This document shows positions 6,500 to 15,961 of a stretch of 64,000 nt of DNA, in pieces; position 1 is the stretch's first letter; every line of letters starts with the position of its first letter. The position numbers and the translations under genes are program-made. Below the pieces are notes generated by a model that was not told the origin of the DNA, ran no database searches, and saw only the letters and a list, made by a program, of their open reading frames with translations. This stretch comes from Aliirhizobium wenxiniae (lineage in GTDB: Bacteria > Pseudomonadota > Alphaproteobacteria > Rhizobiales > Rhizobiaceae). The DNA is taken from positions 124,001 to 188,000 of the forward strand of contig NZ_JACHEG010000009.1 of assembly GCF_014201355.1 (NCBI RefSeq). The letters run 5' to 3'.

Positions 6500-7680
6500 C
6501 CGGCGGGAATACCAATAACCGCAAGGCGCTTTCCAGCTATCGCCGGGTCGTCATCAAGATCGGCTCGGCGCTGCTCGTCGACCGCAAGACCGGGCTGAAA
6601 TCCGCGTGGCTCGATTCCATCTGCAGCGATATCGCTGCGTTGAAGGCTGCGGGGGGCGATGTTCTCGTCGTGTCCTCGGGCGCAATCGCCCTGGGCCGTA
6701 CCGTTCTCGGCTTTCCTGCCGGTGCTCTGAAGCTGGAGGAAAGCCAGGCGGCCGCTGCGGTTGGCCAGATTGCGCTTGCGCGCGCATGGTCTGAAAGCCT
6801 GTCGCGTGACGCGATTGTCGCCGGCCAGATCCTGCTGACTTTGGGCGATACGGAAGAGCGCCGCCGTTACCTCAACGCCCGCGCAACCATCAAGCAGTTG
6901 CTGAAGATCGGTGCCGTGCCGATCATCAACGAGAACGATACCGTCGCGACCTCGGAAATTCGTTATGGCGACAATGACAGGCTGGCTGCACGTGTCGCGA
7001 CGATGACCGGGGCCGATCTGCTGGTGCTTCTGTCGGATATCGACGGGCTTTACACCGCGCCTCCGCATCTCGATCCTGATGCGAAATTCCTGGACATCAT
7101 TCCCGCAATCACGCCCGAGATCGAGGCGATGGCCGGTGGAGCTGCTTCGGAACTGTCGCGCGGCGGCATGCGCACCAAGATCGATGCCGGCAAGATCGCG
7201 ACCGGTGCCGGCTGCGCGATGATTATCGCATCCGGCAAGACGGACCACCCGCTGCAGGCGATCGAGCAGGGAACACGCTCCTCATGGTTCGCGCCGTCCG
7301 AAGCGCCGGTTACCGCGCGCAAGACCTGGATTGCCGGGCAGTTGCAGCCGGCGGGTGAGCTTCATGTCGACAGCGGTGCGGAAAAGGCGCTCGGCCTGGG
7401 TAAAAGCCTGCTACCAGCGGGCGTTCGTCGGATCGAAGGTCATTTCCATCGCGGTGATACGGTTGCCATTATCGGTACGGATGGGCTTGAGATTGCCCGC
7501 GGTCTGGTCAGTTACGATGCCGATGAGGCGCGCCAGATTACAGGCCGGAAATCTACCGAGATCGAGGCGATATTGGGGTATGCCGGCCGTGCCGCGATGG
7601 TTCATCGCGGCGACTTGGTGATGACGGGCGGGCTTCGGGCGAAGGCGAGCCGCAAAGAGGGTGTAGTCCATGCTGGATAA
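6496..7680 (+). CDS. proB: Glutamate 5-kinase
   Basis: This 394-residue protein phosphorylates glutamate in the first step of proline synthesis. The amino-acid kinase domain (about 15-275) contains VIKIGSALL, the SSGAIALG loop and INENDTV near residue 140. A C-terminal PUA domain occupies roughly 295-375. It overlaps obgE by four bases (ATGA) and proA by eleven, so obgE-proB-proA are read from one message. The product is passed directly to ProA, the neighbouring reductase. Confidence 0.96.
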   Translation: MTGGNTNNRKALSSYRRVVIKIGSALLVDRKTGLKSAWLDSICSDIAALKAAGGDVLVVSSGAIALGRTVLGFPAGALKLEESQAAAAVGQIALARAWSESLSRDAIVAGQILLTLGDTEERRRYLNARATIKQLLKIGAVPIINENDTVATSEIRYGDNDRLAARVATMTGADLLVLLSDIDGLYTAPPHLDPDAKFLDIIPAITPEIEAMAGGAASELSRGGMRTKIDAGKIATGAGCAMIIASGKTDHPLQAIEQGTRSSWFAPSEAPVTARKTWIAGQLQPAGELHVDSGAEKALGLGKSLLPAGVRRIEGHFHRGDTVAIIGTDGLEIARGLVSYDADEARQITGRKSTEIEAILGYAGRAAMVHRGDLVMTGGLRAKASRKEGVVHAG

Positions 7681-8950
7681 GGTTTCGACGGTCGATATCG
7701 ACAAGATCATGGCCGAGATCGGTCGCAATGCCAAGGCGGCTGCGCGTCAGCTCGCCATTGCATCGACGCAGTCGAAGAACGAGGCGCTTCACGCCATGGC
7801 GGATGCGATGGTCGCTGCCACGGCCAGGATTCTTGCGGCCAATGCCGAGGACCTGAAGCAGGTGGAAGGCAAGGGACTGCTGCCATCCTTCATCGATCGC
7901 CTGACATTGACGGAAAAAGGTATCTCCGGAATGGCGCAGGGCTTACGCGAGATTGCCGAATTCAAGGACCCGGTCGGAGAGGTAATTACCGCCTGGGATC
8001 GCCCGAACGGATTGAATATCGAGCGTGTCCGTACGCCGCTTGGCGTCATCGGCGTGATCTATGAAAGCCGCCCCAATGTGACAGCGGATGCCGGCGCATT
8101 GTGCCTGAAGGCCGGCAATGCGGTTATCCTGCGCGGCGGTTCGGATTCGGCGCAATCATCGCAGGCTATCCATGATTGCCTTGTCGCAGGCCTCAAGGCT
8201 GCCGGTCTTCCGGAGCATGCGATCCAGATCGTGCCGACGACCGATCGCGCCGCCGTCGGTGCCATGTTGTCCGGCCTCGATGGTGCGATCGATGTCATCG
8301 TTCCGCGCGGTGGCAAGAGCCTTGTCGCCCGCGTTCAGAATGAGGCGCGCGTGCCAGTCTTTGCCCATCTTGAGGGTCTCTGCCATATCTATGTCGATGC
8401 ATCTGCCGATCTCGACATGGCAAAGAAGATCGTCGTGAATGCCAAAATGCGGCGCACCGGTGTCTGCGGCGCAGCGGAAACGCTGCTGGTCGACAAGGCC
8501 GTTGCCAGCACGCATCTCGTACCGCTTCTGCAGGCGCTTAAAGACGCAGGCTGCGAAATCCGTGGATCGGCTGAAGTGTTGCTTGCCTGCCCGACGGCTG
8601 AAGCTGCAACGGAAGAAGACTGGCGCACGGAATATCTGGATGCGGTCATTTCCGTCGCGGTCGTTGACGGCATCGATGGAGCGATCCGGCACATCAACAC
8701 CTACTCTTCCAGCCACACGGAAGCGGTGATTGCCGAAGACCCGGCCGTTGTGGCGCGTTTCTTCAACGAGATCGATTCCGCCATCCTGCTGCATAATGCC
8801 TCCACGCAATTTGCCGATGGCGGCGAATTCGGCATGGGTGGCGAGATTGGCATTTCGACCGGCAAGATGCATGCCCGCGGGCCGGTTGGCGTCGAGCAGC
8901 TGACTTCATTCAAGTACCGGGTGCATGGCACCGGCCAGATCCGTCCATAG
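7670..8950 (+). CDS. proA: Glutamate-5-semialdehyde dehydrogenase
   Basis: The protein has 426 residues, the usual length. It reduces glutamyl 5-phosphate to glutamate semialdehyde with NADPH. The conserved GVIGVIYESRPNVT block and the catalytic Cys266 in RRTGVCGAAE are visible, followed by an HTEAVIAED motif. The ATG at 7670 lies inside the end of proB; an ATG at 7709 would be closer to the conserved start of helix 1 and is an alternative. Confidence 0.95.
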   Translation: MLDKVSTVDIDKIMAEIGRNAKAAARQLAIASTQSKNEALHAMADAMVAATARILAANAEDLKQVEGKGLLPSFIDRLTLTEKGISGMAQGLREIAEFKDPVGEVITAWDRPNGLNIERVRTPLGVIGVIYESRPNVTADAGALCLKAGNAVILRGGSDSAQSSQAIHDCLVAGLKAAGLPEHAIQIVPTTDRAAVGAMLSGLDGAIDVIVPRGGKSLVARVQNEARVPVFAHLEGLCHIYVDASADLDMAKKIVVNAKMRRTGVCGAAETLLVDKAVASTHLVPLLQALKDAGCEIRGSAEVLLACPTAEAATEEDWRTEYLDAVISVAVVDGIDGAIRHINTYSSSHTEAVIAEDPAVVARFFNEIDSAILLHNASTQFADGGEFGMGGEIGISTGKMHARGPVGVEQLTSFKYRVHGTGQIRP

Positions 8951-8964
8951 AGCTTCGGCCCGAC

Positions 8965-9597
8965 GTGGAAGAAGAGAAGATAGATCGCCGATATCTGACC
9001 ATGCCGCATATTGAGCGCGGCATGGCCGTCGGGCTTTTCGGCGGGTCTTTCAATCCGCCGCATGAAGGCCATCTGCTGGTCGCCGAAATTGCGTTGCGCC
9101 GTCTCGGCCTCGATCAGCTCTGGTGGATGGTGACGCCTGGAAATCCGCTGAAAAGCCGTAGCGAGCTTGCGCCTCTTGGCGAGCGAATTTCGCTGAGCGA
9201 GCATCTTGCCCGCGATCCGCGCATCAAGGTTACCGCCTTTGAAAAGACACTCGGCGGCTCCTATACGGCCGATACGCTTGCCCATGTGAAAGCCAAAAAT
9301 CCCCAGGCCCATTTTGTCTGGATCATGGGGGCAGATAGCTTGCAGTCCTTCCACCTCTGGCAGAAATGGCGCGAGATCGTCTCGATGTTCCCGATCGCGG
9401 TCGTCGATCGGCCGGGTGCAACCCTGTCATTCCTGTCGTCGAAAATGGCGCGCACCTTCGATTACGCTCGGGTGGATGAGGACGATATCGGGACGCTGTG
9501 GAAGAGGCAGGCTCCGGCCTGGACCTTCATTCATGGTCCGCGATCGACACTGAGTTCGACCGCGCTTCGCGCGAATGGCCGCAAGACTTCACCTTGA
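8965..9597 (+). CDS. nadD: Nicotinate-nucleotide adenylyltransferase
   Basis: This enzyme adenylates nicotinate mononucleotide in NAD synthesis. The nucleotidyltransferase motif GLFGGSFNPPHEGH lies about 20 residues in, and the C-terminal SSTALR corresponds to the family ISST-R motif. The frame gives 210 residues from a GTG at 8965, or 198 from the ATG at 9001; neither has a strong ribosome site, so the start is open. It follows proA by 14 bases and precedes rsfS, a conserved order. Confidence 0.93.
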   Translation: MEEEKIDRRYLTMPHIERGMAVGLFGGSFNPPHEGHLLVAEIALRRLGLDQLWWMVTPGNPLKSRSELAPLGERISLSEHLARDPRIKVTAFEKTLGGSYTADTLAHVKAKNPQAHFVWIMGADSLQSFHLWQKWREIVSMFPIAVVDRPGATLSFLSSKMARTFDYARVDEDDIGTLWKRQAPAWTFIHGPRSTLSSTALRANGRKTSP

Positions 9598-9761
9598 TCC
9601 TTTCGGGAATTTTGCACATGACAGTTTCGCGTCATGCGTTCACTTCTGGTGGTTCTCCCTTGAAAGATTAACCATTCGGTGCCACCTTCACCAAAGCGGC
9701 CGACCTTGATCGGATTCGCTGAAAGTGCTTGTTGCTGTTACCTGGTAAGAAAGGACAAACC

Positions 9762-10178
9762 CTGACAACAGTACACGCCAAGGGAAAGATGGTTTCCATC
9801 CTCCCGCAGAGTTCCGAACGTGGCGCCGATGCCGCAGCTCGTGCTCTCGAACTGATCCTCACCAGCCTTGAGGATTCAAAAGCAGAAGATATCGTCACCA
9901 TCAATATTGCCGGCAAATCGGCGCTGGGCGACTACATGGTTGTGGTCACCGGGCGATCGAGCCGTCATGTCATGGCGATCTGCGACCATCTTGTCACCGA
10001 CCTCAAGGACGAGGGGCTTGGATCCCCGCGCGTTGAGGGCCAGGAAAGCGGTGACTGGGTTCTGATCGACACGGGTGATGTGATCGTGCACGTGTTCCGT
10101 TCCGAAATCCGCGAGTTCTACAACATCGAAAAGATGTGGGCGGCTCCGGAGATCGAAGAAGGACCTCTGCTGCACTGA
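9762..10178 (+). CDS. rsfS: Ribosome silencing factor RsfS
   Basis: RsfS binds L14 and blocks subunit joining during starvation. The DUF143 core (ERGADAAARALELI through REFYNIEKMW) fills most of the protein. The start is unclear. An ATG at 9789 gives 129 residues, a TTG at 9729 gives 149, and a CTG at 9762 is the codon correctly placed (6 bases) behind a good AAGGA at 9751-9755. I annotate the CTG because of the ribosome site and because I recall rhizobial homologues sharing TTxHAKGK at this point; this is not certain. Confidence 0.8.
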   Translation: MTTVHAKGKMVSILPQSSERGADAAARALELILTSLEDSKAEDIVTINIAGKSALGDYMVVVTGRSSRHVMAICDHLVTDLKDEGLGSPRVEGQESGDWVLIDTGDVIVHVFRSEIREFYNIEKMWAAPEIEEGPLLH

Positions 10179-10281
10179 GCGGTTTGGGCTTGGCCTGAAC
10201 CGTCGGAAGCCGTTAAAGCAAGACTGGCGTCACGCGCCGGTACAGTGGTTTTCGGCTGTTCGAATTTAGACGGATCAGGAC

Positions 10282-10764
10282 ATGCGTATTACTCTTTTTG
10301 CCGTGGGACGGCTCAAGGCCGGCCCGGAGAAGGACCTTGCGTCCCGTTATCTCGACCGTTTCGCCAAGGCCGGCCCCGCCGTGGGCCTGGAACTGGCGAA
10401 ACTAGTGGAGGTGCAGGAGAGCCGCGCATCAAATGCCGATACCCGCAAGCGCGAGGAAGCCGGCGCCCTGGAAAAGGCCCTGCCGGAGGGCGCCATCCTC
10501 GTTTTGTTGGACGAACGCGGCAAGACGCTGGACAGTCAGGCTTTTTCGGATGCGATCGGTCGTTATCGCGACAACGGGAAGCGTGACATGATGCTGGCAA
10601 TCGGCGGTGCTGATGGTCTTGACCCGGAGCTTCGCGCCAAGGCGGACCTGGTTCTCAACCTTGGGACGATGACCTGGCCGCATCAGCTTGTCCGCATTCT
10701 CATCGCAGAACAATTATACCGCGCCGTGACCATCCTTTCCGGCCACCCCTATCACCGCGTTTAA
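10282..10764 (+). CDS. rlmH: 23S rRNA pseudouridine-1915 N3-methyltransferase
   Basis: This SPOUT methyltransferase of 160 residues modifies helix 69 of 23S rRNA. Recognition is by MRITLFAVGRLKAGPEK at the N-terminus, LDERGKTLDSQAF in the middle and the invariant GHPYHR at the C-terminus that forms the knot and binds S-adenosylmethionine. The neighbouring rsfS is its usual partner in many genomes. Confidence 0.96.
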   Translation: MRITLFAVGRLKAGPEKDLASRYLDRFAKAGPAVGLELAKLVEVQESRASNADTRKREEAGALEKALPEGAILVLLDERGKTLDSQAFSDAIGRYRDNGKRDMMLAIGGADGLDPELRAKADLVLNLGTMTWPHQLVRILIAEQLYRAVTILSGHPYHRV

Positions 10765-10851
10765 CCTTTCGTTCAGGCTCAAACACGATGTTGTTTGTGG
10801 CGTGGCTTAGCAAATCAGCCTAGCCTTCGCATTCTATCACTCGGAGCGGAC

Positions 10852-12270
10852 ATGGACGCCAGTCGGAAAAGACCTGCCAGATATGGATCAGGCTTGGTCA
10901 GCACGCTGGCCGTTGCCGGTCTTCTGCTGGCAGTTCCGCAGGTGCTTCATGCGCAGGATGCCGCGTCGCCCAGCGATGGCATCGTGAGTGCGGCACCGGT
11001 CGAGGCTGCCGGGCCGACTGCCGAATTGCAGCAGAAGCAGGAAGAGACGCGCAAGGAACTCGAAGCGCTCGGCAAGACGATGCAACTGTCCGGAGACAAG
11101 ATCTCCGATATCGAGAAAAGCATTGCACAGACCAACAAGGATAGTGCCGATATCCGTCAGGCCCTAATCGATTCTGCGAAGAAGCGGCAGGATCTGGAGC
11201 GGAAGATCCAGGAAAGCGAAAAGAAGATCGCTGCCCTCGGCGTGCAGGAAGACGGAATTCGTGCGTCCCTTCGCAGTCGCCGGGGTGTACTTGCGGAAGT
11301 GCTCGGTGCACTTGAGCGGATGGGGCGCAACCCGCCGCCGGCACTGCTGGTGAAGCCGGAGGATGCGCTTGCTTCCGTGCGCAGCGCCATTCTTCTCGGT
11401 GCTGTCGTGCCGGGCATGCGTGCGGAGGCCGAACGTCTCGTCGCCGACCTGAAGGCCCTGAGCGAGACGCGCAGTGCCGCAGCAAGTGAAAAGCAGGCCG
11501 TGTCGGACACGATTGCGGCAAGCCTTGAAGAAGACAAGCGGATGGATCTTCTTCTGGCTGAAAACGAAAAGTTGAACGGCCGGAATACGGCGGAACTCGA
11601 GGCTGAACGGCGGCGTTCCGAGGTGCTGGCAGGCCGTGCGACCTCGCTCGAAGGGCTCATTTCCTCGCTGGAGAGCGAAATATCTTCGGTGAGGGAAGCC
11701 ATGGAAGCGGCCAGGGCTGAAGAAGAGCGACAGAAACGTCTCACACAGGCCGAGCGTGAGAAGGCCAGGGAGCTTGCCGAAAACGGTGTGCCCGACAAAA
11801 ACCGCATTGCGCCAGCATATGCGTTTTCAAGTCTGAGGCAGAAGTTGACCTTTCCGGTGGCAGGCGATGTCGTACGCTGGTTCGGCGATCCCGACGGGAC
11901 AGGCCATACGGCGCGGGGCATCACCATCGCTTCCAATGCCGGGGCCATCGTGACCGCGCCGGCGGATGGTTCGATCGTATTTGCCGGAGCGTTCAGAAGC
12001 TACGGCCAGACGATCATTCTCAATGTCGGTGACGGATATTACGTGGTCTTCACCGGCATGAAGGATGTGAACGTCCGTCAGGGAAGTTTTGTCTTCAGCG
12101 GTGAGCCGATCGCCGTGATGGGCGAGAAAAGAGTGGCGAGTGCAACTGCGTTGGCGCTGGAAACGGATCGCCCAACGCTTTACATTGAATTTAGAAACGG
12201 CAACACCACGGTTGATTCCAAGCCATGGTGGTCAGCGAAAGAAACTGGAAGGGCGCGAAATGATTCGTAG
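10852..12270 (+). CDS. envC: EnvC-like murein hydrolase activator
   Basis: The protein has 472 residues from the ATG at 10852, preceded by GGAGCGGA; a longer GTG frame at 10795 would spoil the signal peptide (about 1-39, ending near VLHAQDA). Residues about 60-320 are heptad-rich coiled coil. The C-terminal LytM (M23) domain (about 340-465) lacks the usual zinc-binding HxxxD and HxH residues: HTARGITIAS and YYVVFTGM stand in their place. As in E. coli EnvC it should therefore activate periplasmic amidases during division rather than cut murein. It overlaps ctpA by eleven bases. Confidence 0.88.
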   Translation: MDASRKRPARYGSGLVSTLAVAGLLLAVPQVLHAQDAASPSDGIVSAAPVEAAGPTAELQQKQEETRKELEALGKTMQLSGDKISDIEKSIAQTNKDSADIRQALIDSAKKRQDLERKIQESEKKIAALGVQEDGIRASLRSRRGVLAEVLGALERMGRNPPPALLVKPEDALASVRSAILLGAVVPGMRAEAERLVADLKALSETRSAAASEKQAVSDTIAASLEEDKRMDLLLAENEKLNGRNTAELEAERRRSEVLAGRATSLEGLISSLESEISSVREAMEAARAEEERQKRLTQAEREKARELAENGVPDKNRIAPAYAFSSLRQKLTFPVAGDVVRWFGDPDGTGHTARGITIASNAGAIVTAPADGSIVFAGAFRSYGQTIILNVGDGYYVVFTGMKDVNVRQGSFVFSGEPIAVMGEKRVASATALALETDRPTLYIEFRNGNTTVDSKPWWSAKETGRARNDS

Positions 12271-13591
12271 GGCTTCGCTTGTCATCGTCGGTGCACTCAT
12301 GGGTGCTACAGCGATGAGTGTCATCTATTCGGCCGGCGTGCCGGCCCAGGCAGCCGGAGCGTCGACCTATAAGGAACTTTCGATTTTCGGTGACGTCTTC
12401 GAACGTGTTCGCGCCCAGTATGTGACGGCGCCGGACGAAGAGAAGCTTGTCGAAAACGCGATCAACGGCATGCTAAGCTCGCTCGATCCTCATTCGAGCT
12501 TCATGAATGCCAAGGATGCCGAAGACATGCGGACCCAGACCCGCGGTGAATTTGGCGGTCTCGGTATCGAAGTGACGATGGAGAACGAGCTGGTCAAGGT
12601 CATCGCGCCGATCGACGACACGCCCGCTTCGAAGGCTGGTATCCTTGCCGGCGACTTCATCTCTGAAATCGACGGCCAGTCCATTCGTGGCCTGAAGCTT
12701 GAGGATGCCGTCGAAAAGATGCGCGGTGCGGTCAATACGCCGATCAAGCTTACCGTCATCCGTCAGGGCGCCGACAAGCCGCTCGAAATCACCGTTGTTC
12801 GTGACGTTATCGCAGTGCGTGCGGTGAAGTCCCGTGTAGAAGGCGGTAACGTCGGTTATGTTCGCGTCATCTCGTTCACCGAAAAGACCTATGATGATCT
12901 AGAAAAGGCGATCAAGAAGATCAAAGCCGATGTTCCGGCCGACAAGCTGAAGGGTTACGTTCTCGACCTGCGTCTCAATCCGGGCGGTCTCCTGGACCAG
13001 GCGATCAACGTGTCGGACGCCTTCCTGGAGCGTGGTGAAGTCGTTTCCACCCGCGGTCGCAATGCCGACGAAACCCGCCGCTTCAATGCTGGCCCGGGCG
13101 ATCTGACTGACGGAAAGCCGGTTATCGTGTTGATCAATGGCGGTTCAGCTTCGGCTTCGGAAATCGTTGCTGGTGCGCTTCAGGACCTGAAGCGGGCGAC
13201 TGTCGTCGGTACTCGTTCCTTCGGCAAGGGCTCCGTCCAGACGATCATTCCGCTTGGCGATGCTGGTGCATTACGCCTGACGACTGCGCTTTATTACACG
13301 CCATCGGGCAAGTCGATCCAGGGTACGGGCATCAACCCGGACATCAAGGTCGAGCAGCCGCTACCGCCGGAACTGCAGGGCAAGCTGAAGGCCGAGGGCG
13401 AATCCAGCCTCAAGGGCCATATTCAGGGCAATGCCGAGACGGAAGAAGGCTCCGGTTCCGCGGCCTATGTGCCACCGGAAGCCAAGGATGACATCCAGCT
13501 GAACTATGCTATGGATCTTCTCAATGGCACAAAGACGGATCCTAGCTTCCCGGCCAGCCCGGACAAGGCTGCAGCCGCCGTCAAGAAGTAA
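12260..13591 (+). CDS. ctpA: C-terminal processing peptidase (S41) CtpA
   Basis: This 443-residue periplasmic serine protease starts at the ATG at 12260 behind GGAAGGG. An N-terminal hydrophobic segment (about 4-27) serves as signal or anchor. A PDZ domain lies near 85-170 with the GGLGIEV carboxylate-binding loop. The S41 catalytic Ser is in GGSASASEI and the Lys in RSFGKGSVQT. The family trims peptidoglycan endopeptidases and other periplasmic proteins. Translation is coupled to envC, so both probably act in cell-wall remodelling at division. Confidence 0.94.
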   Translation: MIRRASLVIVGALMGATAMSVIYSAGVPAQAAGASTYKELSIFGDVFERVRAQYVTAPDEEKLVENAINGMLSSLDPHSSFMNAKDAEDMRTQTRGEFGGLGIEVTMENELVKVIAPIDDTPASKAGILAGDFISEIDGQSIRGLKLEDAVEKMRGAVNTPIKLTVIRQGADKPLEITVVRDVIAVRAVKSRVEGGNVGYVRVISFTEKTYDDLEKAIKKIKADVPADKLKGYVLDLRLNPGGLLDQAINVSDAFLERGEVVSTRGRNADETRRFNAGPGDLTDGKPVIVLINGGSASASEIVAGALQDLKRATVVGTRSFGKGSVQTIIPLGDAGALRLTTALYYTPSGKSIQGTGINPDIKVEQPLPPELQGKLKAEGESSLKGHIQGNAETEEGSGSAAYVPPEAKDDIQLNYAMDLLNGTKTDPSFPASPDKAAAAVKK

Positions 13592-13599
13592 GAACAGTA

Positions 13600-13632
13600 C
13601 CGGGGGAGCCTGAGCGGGTCCCCCGGATTTTT
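13600..13632 (+). terminator. Rho-independent terminator after ctpA
   Basis: CCGGGGGA (13600-13607) pairs with TCCCCCGG (13619-13626), then ATTTTTC. It separates the envC-ctpA transcript from the next gene. Confidence 0.8.
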
Positions 13633-13661
13633 CATGACCGCGGGATAGCACGGATATTAGC

Positions 13662-14852
13662 TTGGGTACTGATCTCCATGCACCCTTGGGACAAGGGCGG
13701 CCATCGAAGACGAAACGGTCGTGGCGTGGCTACAAGGCCGTTTTATGCGCCGGTGTGTTGATAGTCTGCGTTATCGCTCTTTCCATCTACGTCATACAGG
13801 AAGACGACGGGCTCAGGCGGGTTGCCGCCAATGGCGCGCAAACGGCGTCCGAAGGCAAACCCGATCCTTCGAAAGAGGCGGATAGTGCTGATCGTGCCCC
13901 GCAATCGGCCACGTCTCCCGAACGTACGGCGTCGGGCGCCAATATAGAGCGCATTCCCACGGGCGACGGAAACTACGTTACCAAATATACGCCGCGTGAC
14001 CGGACCGGGCCACTGGTCATCGATGCGCAAAGGATGGGCCAGGATCCGCGGATAGCCGGCCAGCCGAACCCCGATCTTGTCGAAGAAACCGAGAACGGAA
14101 AGCTGCCGATCATCGGCGCCGACGGTCTGCGTCCCATGGACCAATATGCAAGGCCATGGTCGGGCGAGAGGGGCGCACGGGTTGCGATCGTCATCAGTGG
14201 CCTCGGCCTCAGCCAGACTGGCAGCCAGAAGGCCGTCCAGCAATTGCCGGCGGGAGTGACCCTAGCATTCGCGGCGAGCGGTAACAGCCTGCAGCGCTGG
14301 ATGCAGGAAGCGCGGCGCAAGGGGCATGAAATATTACTGCAGGTTCCGTTCGAGCCGTTCGATTATCCGGCGAACGATCCGGGGCCCGGTACTCTGCTGA
14401 CGGCGAGTTCCGCCAAGGACAATATCGTTCGCCTGCACCAGGCCATGGCGCGGGTCACCAATTATACCGGTATCGTCAATTATCAGGGCGCACGTTACCT
14501 TTCGGATGAAAAGGCGCTGCGCCCGGTGCTGCAGGACGTGGCGAAGCGTGGACTGCTTTTCCTCGATGACGGGACGTCTTCTCTTTCAAAGACGAATTCC
14601 GTATCCGATGCCGTCAAGCTACCTCATGCCTTTGCCGATGTCGTTCTCGACGGGCAGGTTCAGACCCAGGCCATTCTTCGCAAGCTCGATGAACTCGGCC
14701 GCATCGCAGACAGGCAGGGAACGGCGATCGGCGTTGCTGCCGCTTACGACGAGAGCATCGATGCTGTAAGGAAGTGGGCGGAAGAGGCGACCCAGCGCGG
14801 CATCGAGATCGTTGGCGTGTCTGCGATCGTGCGCGATAAAAGCGAACCCTGA
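13662..14852 (+). CDS. Divergent polysaccharide deacetylase family protein (YibQ-like)
   Basis: This 396-residue protein begins at a TTG (13662); no ATG fits ahead of the membrane segment at about 27-47. A disordered Ser/Glu-rich linker follows, then the divergent polysaccharide deacetylase (DUF610) domain at about 165-390 with VAIVISGLGLSQTG and a GTAIGVAAAYDES stretch. The family is periplasmic and its substrate is not established; it usually lies beside envC and ctpA, which hints at a cell-wall role. Confidence 0.85.
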   Translation: MGTDLHAPLGQGRPSKTKRSWRGYKAVLCAGVLIVCVIALSIYVIQEDDGLRRVAANGAQTASEGKPDPSKEADSADRAPQSATSPERTASGANIERIPTGDGNYVTKYTPRDRTGPLVIDAQRMGQDPRIAGQPNPDLVEETENGKLPIIGADGLRPMDQYARPWSGERGARVAIVISGLGLSQTGSQKAVQQLPAGVTLAFAASGNSLQRWMQEARRKGHEILLQVPFEPFDYPANDPGPGTLLTASSAKDNIVRLHQAMARVTNYTGIVNYQGARYLSDEKALRPVLQDVAKRGLLFLDDGTSSLSKTNSVSDAVKLPHAFADVVLDGQVQTQAILRKLDELGRIADRQGTAIGVAAAYDESIDAVRKWAEEATQRGIEIVGVSAIVRDKSEP

Positions 14853-14865
14853 CGGAGAGTGAAGC

Positions 14866-15408
14866 ATGGCCAAAAAAGACGAGGCCAAGAAGAGTGGAAC
14901 GGTGAAGGCGGAAGACCTGCCGTATCGGCCTTGTGTGGGCATCATGGTGCTCAACCGTGGCGGACTGGTCTGGGCCGGCCGAAGGATCTCCGAAGGCAAC
15001 AGCGAATATGATGGCTCGCCGCAGCTTTGGCAGATGCCGCAAGGCGGCATCGACAAGGGAGAAGACGCACTGCCTGCCGCCTATCGTGAGCTTTACGAGG
15101 AAACCGGCATGAAGACGGTAACCCTGCTTGCGCAATCGAAGGACTGGATTAATTACGATCTGCCGGCGCATCTCATCGGTATCGGGCTCAAGGGAAAATA
15201 TCGCGGGCAGACCCAGCGCTGGTTTGCCTTCCGCTTCGAGGGGGATGAAAGCGAGATTGCCATCAATCCGCCGCCGGGTGGCCATTCGCCGGAATTCGAC
15301 GCCTGGGATTGGAAGCCCATGGCCGAGCTTCCCGGCCTGATCGTTCCGTTCAAGCGACAGGTCTACGATCAGGTGGTTGCGGAATTTTCATATCTGGCAG
15401 CGGCCTGA
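14866..15408 (+). CDS. rppH: RNA pyrophosphohydrolase
   Basis: This Nudix hydrolase of 180 residues removes pyrophosphate from 5' ends of mRNA to start decay. The Nudix box is visible as GGIDKGED followed by RELYEETG (about residues 63-83). The opening YRPCVGIMVLNRGGLVWAGRR and the closing FKRQVYDQVV are typical of RppH/IalA. The start lies 13 bases after the YibQ-like gene behind GGAGAG. Confidence 0.93.
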   Translation: MAKKDEAKKSGTVKAEDLPYRPCVGIMVLNRGGLVWAGRRISEGNSEYDGSPQLWQMPQGGIDKGEDALPAAYRELYEETGMKTVTLLAQSKDWINYDLPAHLIGIGLKGKYRGQTQRWFAFRFEGDESEIAINPPPGGHSPEFDAWDWKPMAELPGLIVPFKRQVYDQVVAEFSYLAAA

Positions 15409-15443
15409 GTCCCGGCGCTACCGTGAACAGCAAAGACGAGAGA

Positions 15444-15471
15444 AGACCCGGCCCGAAAGCCGGGTCTTTGC
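15444..15471. terminator. Bidirectional terminator between rppH and bfr
   Basis: AGACCCGG and CCGGGTCT (15444-15467, loop CCCGAAAG) form a perfect 8-bp stem with TTT on the plus side and CTTCTCTCGTCTTTG on the minus side. It serves rppH on the plus strand and bfr on the minus strand, whose stop is at 15476. Confidence 0.75.
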
Positions 15472-15475
15472 TTAT

Positions 15476-15961
15476 TTACTCTGCAGCGTCGGCCGATTCC
15501 GCGTTGAGCTGGCCGTAACGTTCCTCACCGATCTTCGTCAGCAGGTCGAGCTGCGTTTCAAGGAAGTCGATATGACCTTCCTCATCCATCAGCAGTTCTT
15601 CGAACAGCTTCATGGAAACGTAGTCGCCTGCCTCGTGACAGAGATCACGAGAGGCTTTGTACGCTGTACGGGCGTCGTATTCGCCGGCAAGATCGGCTTC
15701 CAACACTTCCTTGACATTTTGGCCGATACGCAGCGGCGCAACCGTCTGGAGATTGGGGTGGCCCTCAAGGAAGATGATGCGATCGATCAGGCGATCGGCA
15801 TGCTGCATCTCTTCAATGGATTCGGCGCGTTCCTTCTTTGCGAGCTTGGTGAAACCCCAGTCGCTCAGAAGACGATAGTGCAGCCAGTATTGATTAACGG
15901 CCCCAAGTTCGAGGAACAAAGCCTCGTTAAGCCGCTCGATGACTCTTTTGTCGCCTTTCAA
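15476..15961 (-). CDS. bfr: Bacterioferritin
   Basis: This 161-residue iron-storage protein forms a 24-mer with haem and ferroxidase sites. Starting at the TTG at 15961 puts Glu18, Glu51 and His54 and the haem ligand Met52 at exactly the E. coli numbering. AGGAGA precedes this codon by eight bases, so the upstream ATG at 15985 was rejected. The gene overlaps the end of bfd by 35 bases, so the two are one operon; Bfd releases the iron stored by Bfr. Confidence 0.95.
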   Translation of the reverse strand: MKGDKRVIERLNEALFLELGAVNQYWLHYRLLSDWGFTKLAKKERAESIEEMQHADRLIDRIIFLEGHPNLQTVAPLRIGQNVKEVLEADLAGEYDARTAYKASRDLCHEAGDYVSMKLFEELLMDEEGHIDFLETQLDLLTKIGEERYGQLNAESADAAE

